From positions 1-18,266 of the forward strand of contig CAZNFR010000071.1 in assembly GCA_964572225.1 (NCBI GenBank): a DNA stretch of 18,266 bases, given 5' to 3'. Shown piece by piece: positions 14,140 through 18,266 of the stretch (positions are counted from its first letter, which is position 1; each line of letters begins with the position of its first letter). Source of the DNA: CAZNFR01 sp964572225 (lineage in GTDB: Bacteria > Bacteroidota > Bacteroidia > Bacteroidales > GCA-2748055). The translations under genes and the position numbers were made by a program. Under the pieces are notes generated by a model. It did not search any database and was not told the origin of the DNA. It was given only the letters and a program-made list of their open reading frames with translations.

Positions 14140-15408
14140 ATGGAGTATATAGTTGCTTTCTGGAACGAACTGGTGGACCTTACCGTGGAAATGGCTCCCT
14201 ACCTGATGCTGGGGTTTCTCTTTGCCGGAATCCTCTACGCCTGGTTCCCGGCCGACAAAATGACCCGGTACCTGGGAAAAAATAACACCGCCTCGGCACT
14301 AAATGCTGCCATCCTGGGAATACCCCTGCCCCTGTGCAGCTGCGGCGTGATCCCAACCGGAGTATCCTTTTACAAAAACGGTGCATCCAAAGGTTCGGCC
14401 GTCTCATTCCTGATCTCAACCCCCCAGACCGGGGTCGATTCAATTATGGTAACATGGTCCCTTCTGGGTCTGCCCATGGCAGTGATCAGACCCATCATCG
14501 CACTTTTCACCGGTGTTTTCGGAGGGATTCTTACCAACCGGCTCGACAAAAAAACACATCCGGATAAAAATATTCAAAGCAATTTTACCCAGGAAAGCAA
14601 AAAAAAGGTCGGAGTGACCGGCATGCTCAGGTATGCTTTCGGTGAATTCCTGGAAGATATCGTTAAATGGCTGGTAATCGGACTCCTGATCGCTGCCCTC
14701 ATCGCCGTCATTATCCCCGATGATTTCTTCCTCCGTTATCTTTCCAACGACTACCTAAGCATGCTTATCATCCTGGTCGCATCTATCCCTCTCTATGTCT
14801 GCGCAACCGGTTCCGTACCCATAGCTGCAGTGCTTATGCTGAAAGGTCTCTCACCCGGAGCAGCCATCGTCTTTTTGATGGCAGGCCCCGCAACCAACGC
14901 TGCTACCATCTCCGTGATCGGCAATTCCATGGGCAGGAAAACGCTCTGGCGATACCTGATCTCCATCATCGGAGGAGCCCTCTTCTTCGGGATCCTGGTC
15001 AATGAGTTCCTTCCCAGGGAATGGTTTACATACCCCATTCAACACATTCACGGCGGGGAACATTCTCACGAGATCCTCCCCTACTGGCTTCAGCTCGGTA
15101 GTGCCATTCTCCTTACCCTGGCTATTCTCAACGGACTCTTTCGTAAATACATAAAACCCAGACTCGGAAAAAATACCCTTCAAACTCAAAAATTAATTCT
15201 GAACGATATGACAACAAAAATCAACGTGGAAGGAATGACCTGCAATCATTGTAAAATGAATGTGGAGAAAGGAATTGCAAGCGTCAAAGGAGTCGAATCG
15301 GCAAACGCCGACATCACCTCCGGGGAAGTGCTGGTGGAAGGGGAAGGCTTTGACCTGGAGGAAATCAGAAAGGCGGTCGGTGAACTGGGATACAAGGTAA
15401 AAGATTAA
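14140..15408 (+). CDS. SO_0444-type Cu/Zn efflux permease with C-terminal HMA domain
   Basis: A 422-residue protein. Residues 1-340 form a DUF318/ArsP-like permease with about eight to ten membrane segments: PLPLCSCG at 62-69 (C66, C68), STPQTGVDS near 93-101, a second cysteine site CATG at 221-224 and MAGPATN at 248-254 (roughly). This is the pattern of the SO_0444 Cu/Zn efflux family. A His-rich loop, HIHGGEHSH (302-310), lies before the last helix. Residues 357-422 are a complete heavy-metal-associated domain with the metal motif MTCNHC (366-371). The HMA starts at an in-frame ATG (15208) exactly like a free-standing CopZ-type chaperone, but nothing interrupts the frame, so it is a fusion; internal initiation would also give a separate chaperone. 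The start lies one base after the CDF stop. Cysteine and histidine content fits export of a soft metal from the cytoplasm. Confidence 0.9.
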   Translation: MEYIVAFWNELVDLTVEMAPYLMLGFLFAGILYAWFPADKMTRYLGKNNTASALNAAILGIPLPLCSCGVIPTGVSFYKNGASKGSAVSFLISTPQTGVDSIMVTWSLLGLPMAVIRPIIALFTGVFGGILTNRLDKKTHPDKNIQSNFTQESKKKVGVTGMLRYAFGEFLEDIVKWLVIGLLIAALIAVIIPDDFFLRYLSNDYLSMLIILVASIPLYVCATGSVPIAAVLMLKGLSPGAAIVFLMAGPATNAATISVIGNSMGRKTLWRYLISIIGGALFFGILVNEFLPREWFTYPIQHIHGGEHSHEILPYWLQLGSAILLTLAILNGLFRKYIKPRLGKNTLQTQKLILNDMTTKINVEGMTCNHCKMNVEKGIASVKGVESANADITSGEVLVEGEGFDLEEIRKAVGELGYKVKD

Positions 15409-15427
15409 TATACTCACGCTTTTTTTT

Positions 15428-15435
15428 TATCTTTG
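15428..15435 (+). promoter_or_regulatory. -7 box for gpmA
   Basis: TATCTTTG fully matches TAnnTTTG, 40 bases before the gpmA ATG at 15476. It is merged with a run of nine T residues (15420-15428) after the upstream gene; I see no hairpin before that run, so it is not called a terminator. Confidence 0.5.
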
Positions 15436-15475
15436 TCATCCTTAATGAAAATTCGAAAATCTAAAATTCAATAGC

Positions 15476-16222
15476 ATGTATAAAGTAGTTTTATTGAGAC
15501 ACGGAGAAAGTGAATGGAACCTCAGCAACCGGTTTACCGGATGGACCGATGTGGATCTGACCGATACAGGGATTGCCCAGGCAAAAAGCGCAGGACAGGT
15601 TCTGAAAGAAAAAGGTTTCACCTTCGATATCGCTTACACCTCAGTCCTCAAAAGAGCCCTCAGAACCCTGTGGATCGCCCTGGATGAGATGGACCTGCTC
15701 TGGATCCCCTTCGTGAAAAACTGGAGACTCAATGAACGTCATTATGGTGCCCTTCAGGGACTGAATAAAGCAGAAACCGCCGCACAGCATGGCGAAGAAA
15801 AAGTACTCATCTGGAGAAGAAGCTACGATATACCCCCTCCACCCCTGGAGAAAACCGATGAAAGATTTCCAGGCAACGATCCCCGGTACGCAGACCTTTC
15901 AGAAGAAGAAGTGCCCCAAACCGAATGCCTGAAAGATACCGTGGACCGCTTCCTTCCTTTCTGGCACGACACCATCGCCCCCGCCATCAAATCAGGCAAA
16001 AAAGTCATCATTGCCGCTCACGGTAACAGCCTCAGGGCCCTGGTAAAATACCTCGACAATATGAGCGAAGAAGATATCATCAAACTGAATATCCCAACAG
16101 GTATGCCCCTGGTATATGAACTCGATGAGAATCTTAAACCCATTAAAAATTATTACCTGGGCGACGAAGAGGCCGTGAAGAAAGCCATGGAAGCAGTGGC
16201 AAACCAGGGAAAAGCAAAATAA
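15476..16222 (+). CDS. gpmA: 2,3-bisphosphoglycerate-dependent phosphoglycerate mutase
   Basis: A 248-residue cytoplasmic glycolytic/gluconeogenic enzyme interconverting 3- and 2-phosphoglycerate. The phosphohistidine is H9 in LLRHGESEWN (7-15), followed by NRFTGWTDVDLT at 18-29. LNERHYG at 85-91 supplies the acid-base residue E87, and HGNSLRAL at 182-189 supplies H182. These match positions 11, 89 and 184 of the 250-residue E. coli enzyme. Nothing is missing. It has its own -7 box, and metK begins 19 bases after its stop, so the two are probably co-transcribed; there is no known metabolic reason for that pairing. Confidence 0.96.
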   Translation: MYKVVLLRHGESEWNLSNRFTGWTDVDLTDTGIAQAKSAGQVLKEKGFTFDIAYTSVLKRALRTLWIALDEMDLLWIPFVKNWRLNERHYGALQGLNKAETAAQHGEEKVLIWRRSYDIPPPPLEKTDERFPGNDPRYADLSEEEVPQTECLKDTVDRFLPFWHDTIAPAIKSGKKVIIAAHGNSLRALVKYLDNMSEEDIIKLNIPTGMPLVYELDENLKPIKNYYLGDEEAVKKAMEAVANQGKAK

Positions 16223-16241
16223 CAATTTAAAACCTCACTCA

Positions 16242-17498
16242 ATGGCATATCTGTTTACTTCCGAATCCGTTTCCGAAGGACATCCCGATAAGGTTGCCGA
16301 CCAGATCTCAGATGCCCTCCTCGACCAATTCCTGGCTTTTGATCCCGAGTCTAAAGTGGCATGTGAAACCCTGGTGACTACCGGACAGGTTATCCTGGCA
16401 GGGGAAGTGAAAACCACTACCTACGTGGATGTGCAGAAAGTGGCCCGCGAAGTGATCAATAATATCGGATATACCCGGAATGAATATATGTTCGACGGCG
16501 ACTCCTGCGGAATCCTCACAGCTATCCATGAACAATCGGGCGACATAAGCCGGGGCGTGGAAAGAGAAGACCCTATGGAACAGGGAGCCGGCGACCAGGG
16601 CATGATGTTCGGTTATGCATGCAGGGAAACCGAAAATTATATGCCCATCGCTCTCGATCTGGCCCACCAACTGCTTAAGGAACTGGCAGTCATCCGAAAA
16701 GAAGGAAAGGAAATGACCTACCTGCGCCCCGATTCCAAGTCGCAGGTAACCATCGAATACGACGATGATAATAACCCGGTGCGAATCCATACCATCGTTA
16801 TCTCTACCCAACACGACGATTTTGATGCGAACGACACAGCCATGCTCGACGTCATCAAAAACGATGTGAAAAGCATCCTTATCCCTAGGGTAAAAACCCG
16901 GCTTTCAGAAAAGGTGCAAAACCTCTTTGATGACCAGATCATCTTCCATGTAAACCCTACCGGTAAATTTGTGATCGGCGGACCCCACGGCGATACCGGA
17001 CTTACCGGAAGAAAAATCATTGTCGATACCTACGGGGGTAAAGGGGCCCACGGAGGAGGTGCCTTCTCCGGGAAAGACCCTTCCAAAGTGGACCGCTCCG
17101 CTGCCTACGCAGCCCGCCATATTGCCAAAAACATGGTGGCTGCCGGAATAGCCGATGAAGTGCTGGTGCAAATCTCCTATGCCATCGGTGTGGCCAAACC
17201 TGTAGGGATTTATGTAAACACCTACGGTACTGCAAAAGTGAATATGAACGACGGTGAAATCGCAGCCCTGATAGAAAAAATATTCGACCTCAGACCCGCT
17301 TCCATTGAACACAGATTGAAACTAAGAAAACCCATTTATACCGAAACCGCTGCATACGGACATATGGGAAGAACCCCTTCCACCCTCACCAAAACCTTCG
17401 AATCTCCCTACTGGGGAAAGGTTGAAATGAAAGTGGAATTATTTACCTGGGAAAAGCTGGACTATGTTGAGCAACTTAAGGAAGAATTTAAACTTTAA
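16242..17498 (+). CDS. metK: S-adenosylmethionine synthetase
   Basis: A 418-residue enzyme making S-adenosylmethionine from methionine and ATP, with Mg2+ and K+, in the cytoplasm. Signatures are SEGHPDK at 11-17 (H14, D16, K17), GDSCGI near 86-91, GAGDQG at 115-120 (the family's first signature), HVNPTGKFVIGGPHGDTGLTGRK written as the segment beginning at residue 236, and GGGAFSGKD at 271-279 (second signature). The protein is longer than the 384-residue E. coli form through short insertions around 160-200, as is common in Bacteroidota. The start MAYLFTSESVSEGHPDK is standard. It lies 19 bases after gpmA. The 80 bases that follow have a T-rich stretch but no hairpin. Confidence 0.97.
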   Translation: MAYLFTSESVSEGHPDKVADQISDALLDQFLAFDPESKVACETLVTTGQVILAGEVKTTTYVDVQKVAREVINNIGYTRNEYMFDGDSCGILTAIHEQSGDISRGVEREDPMEQGAGDQGMMFGYACRETENYMPIALDLAHQLLKELAVIRKEGKEMTYLRPDSKSQVTIEYDDDNNPVRIHTIVISTQHDDFDANDTAMLDVIKNDVKSILIPRVKTRLSEKVQNLFDDQIIFHVNPTGKFVIGGPHGDTGLTGRKIIVDTYGGKGAHGGGAFSGKDPSKVDRSAAYAARHIAKNMVAAGIADEVLVQISYAIGVAKPVGIYVNTYGTAKVNMNDGEIAALIEKIFDLRPASIEHRLKLRKPIYTETAAYGHMGRTPSTLTKTFESPYWGKVEMKVELFTWEKLDYVEQLKEEFKL

Positions 17499-17578
17499 CT
17501 TCCTTTCCTGCGTTCTCACAAATGGGCTTCTTTTTTTATAAATTATCCTCCGCGAATCATTAATAGGATTCCCCAGCC

Positions 17579-18130
17579 ATGGAGAATACAACCTCATCCG
17601 GGAAAGACATCAAATGGTACGCTGTCTATACCAAATCCAGAAATGAAAAGAAGGTTGCCGAACTTTTTCAGAAAGAGAATATTCCCCACTACCTCCCCCT
17701 GATCACCCGCGAAAAATTCTGGAGCGACCGGCGCAAAAAAGTGCAGGAACCCCTCTTTTCTTCCTACATCTTTGTAAATATAAGTGAAGAACTGTATCTA
17801 AAAGTCCTGAAAACCGAGGGTGTGGTGAAATTTGTTAGCTTCAGAGGAAAAAAAGTTCCCGTCAGAAACCAGGAAATTGCCGCCATTCAAAAATATATTG
17901 AGACCGGCGAAGAATTCCTGGAGAATGAAAAGGATTATAAAGTGGGAAAAAAAGTTAGGGTAATCCGGGGCGAAATGAAAAACCTGGAAGGCCGGCTGGT
18001 AGAGATTCTGGGTAAACAACGGGTAAGGGTGGAAATTGAATCCGTGGGACAATCGATTTTCATCCGGATACCCAAAGGAAGCCTGGAAGTAATCGGGGAA
18101 TATGACTCCGGTCAAAAATCCTACTGGTAA
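17579..18130 (+). CDS. UpxY-family transcription antiterminator (NusG paralogue)
   Basis: A 183-residue NusG-like protein. Residues 12-105 form the NGN domain, beginning KWYAVYTKSRNEKKVAELF and containing YLPLITREKFWSDRRKKVQEPLFSSY written here as the segment from 38 to 63. A KOW motif follows (123-150, KVGKKVRVIRG then NLEGRLVEI). General NusG is usually beside secE and ribosomal proteins and has a recognisable acidic loop; this gene is not in that setting, and resembles the UpxY group that lets RNA polymerase read through the long leader of capsule or exopolysaccharide operons in Bacteroidales. It acts on RNA polymerase in the cytoplasm. Such genes usually come first in the locus they control, so polysaccharide genes are expected beyond the right edge (inference). 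No clear promoter or invertible repeat is seen in the 80 bases before it. Confidence 0.85.
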   Translation: MENTTSSGKDIKWYAVYTKSRNEKKVAELFQKENIPHYLPLITREKFWSDRRKKVQEPLFSSYIFVNISEELYLKVLKTEGVVKFVSFRGKKVPVRNQEIAAIQKYIETGEEFLENEKDYKVGKKVRVIRGEMKNLEGRLVEILGKQRVRVEIESVGQSIFIRIPKGSLEVIGEYDSGQKSYW

Positions 18131-18136
18131 ACCCCG

Positions 18137-18178
18137 TTCCCACCCGCCCTTACTTCAGATATAACAGGGCAAGGGGAA
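18137..18178 (+). other. Two-part stem-loop after the UpxY gene
   Basis: TTCCC (18137-18141) pairs with GGGAA (18174-18178) and, inside it, GCCCT (18146-18150) pairs with AGGGC (18166-18170), with a 15-base loop and 4 and 3 unpaired bases between the two stems. It begins 6 bases after the stop codon. No T-run follows directly, so it is not called a terminator; an RNA pause or processing structure is possible. Confidence 0.4.
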
Positions 18179-18209
18179 TCTGGCCCGAATTTTGCAATTT
18201 GAACAATTA

Positions 18210-18258
18210 AGCCTCAGGTACGTCTATGTTTTTGCTATATTTTTTTATATTTGAGGCT
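18210..18258. repeat. 7-bp inverted repeat at the right edge
   Basis: AGCCTCA (18210-18216) and TGAGGCT (18252-18258) are perfect inverted copies separated by 35 bases of AT-rich sequence. The right arm overlaps a promoter-like -7 box. It may be a hairpin in RNA or a protein-binding dyad; the window ends 8 bases later, so longer arms cannot be checked. Confidence 0.35.
18246..18253 (+). promoter_or_regulatory. -7 box for a gene beyond the right edge
   Basis: TATATTTG fully matches TAnnTTTG. No start codon follows within the remaining 13 bases. The region 18131-18266 holds no gene, so transcription from here would serve the next, unseen gene. AT-rich context makes chance likely. Confidence 0.35.
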
Positions 18259-18266
18259 CAAAAAAA

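Noticed and set aside
15409..15430. Intrinsic terminator at the nine-T run after the metal operon
   Set aside because: I could not find a GC-rich hairpin directly before the run; the Ts also form part of the gpmA -7 box.
16308..17312. Long minus-strand frames opposite metK
   Set aside because: metK is complete and strongly conserved on the plus strand; the opposite frames are shadows of its codon pattern.
17499..17578. Invertible promoter or terminator upstream of the UpxY gene
   Set aside because: No inverted repeat or hairpin was found in these 80 bases; only a T-rich stretch is present.

Overview
The window looks like a chromosomal segment of a member of the Bacteroidota, probably Bacteroidales or a relative. 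The evidence is of three kinds. Eight or nine genes have a TAnnTTTG-type -7 box, the Bacteroidota sigma-A signature, about 20-40 bases before the start codon, with no convincing Shine-Dalgarno sequence. Several families are typical of the phylum: an UpxY-type NusG paralogue, a Big_5 lipoprotein and a FGHS-type sugar permease. The housekeeping proteins (Lgt, GpmA, MetK of 418 residues) are of the form common in that group. No rRNA, tRNA, CRISPR array, insertion sequence or phage gene is visible. This is inference from sequence features; no database was searched.

Layout. 1-2120 (minus strand): the 5' part of a ligase-associated metallo-beta-lactamase-fold DNA exonuclease, running off the left edge, preceded by a DEAD-box RNA helicase. 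2121-2303: a divergent promoter region that carries an unusual palindromic element with a 40-bp array of 8-bp AAACCCCT-type units. 2304-4920 (plus): a CPBP-like membrane protein, then two Rossmann-fold oxidoreductases (an extended SDR/epimerase and a classical SDR). 4931-5785 (minus): a double-domain universal stress protein. 5786-6067: a 282-base gap with a candidate promoter and two stem-loops. 6068-6850: glucose-1-phosphate cytidylyltransferase (rfbF) without its usual dehydratase partner. 7055-9493: a GluP-like sugar permease and a ROK sugar kinase, a compact uptake and phosphorylation pair. 9498-11309 (minus): a large Big_5 lipoprotein that starts with TTG. 11472-12341: lgt, the enzyme that lipidates such lipoproteins, divergent from it. 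12412-15408: a three-gene metal operon with overlapping or nearly touching ends (ZIP importer, CDF exporter, SO_0444-type Cu/Zn permease fused to an HMA domain). 15476-17498: gpmA and metK. 17579-18130: an UpxY-family antiterminator; the last 136 bases hold stem-loops and a further -7 box, which suggests that a polysaccharide locus begins here and continues off the right edge.

Most of the window is ordinary core metabolism. The parts that repay a second look are the octamer/palindrome element at 2165-2276, the structured leader before rfbF, the mixed import/export metal operon with its permease-HMA fusion, and the structured region after the UpxY gene. I found no convincing new defence or mobile system.
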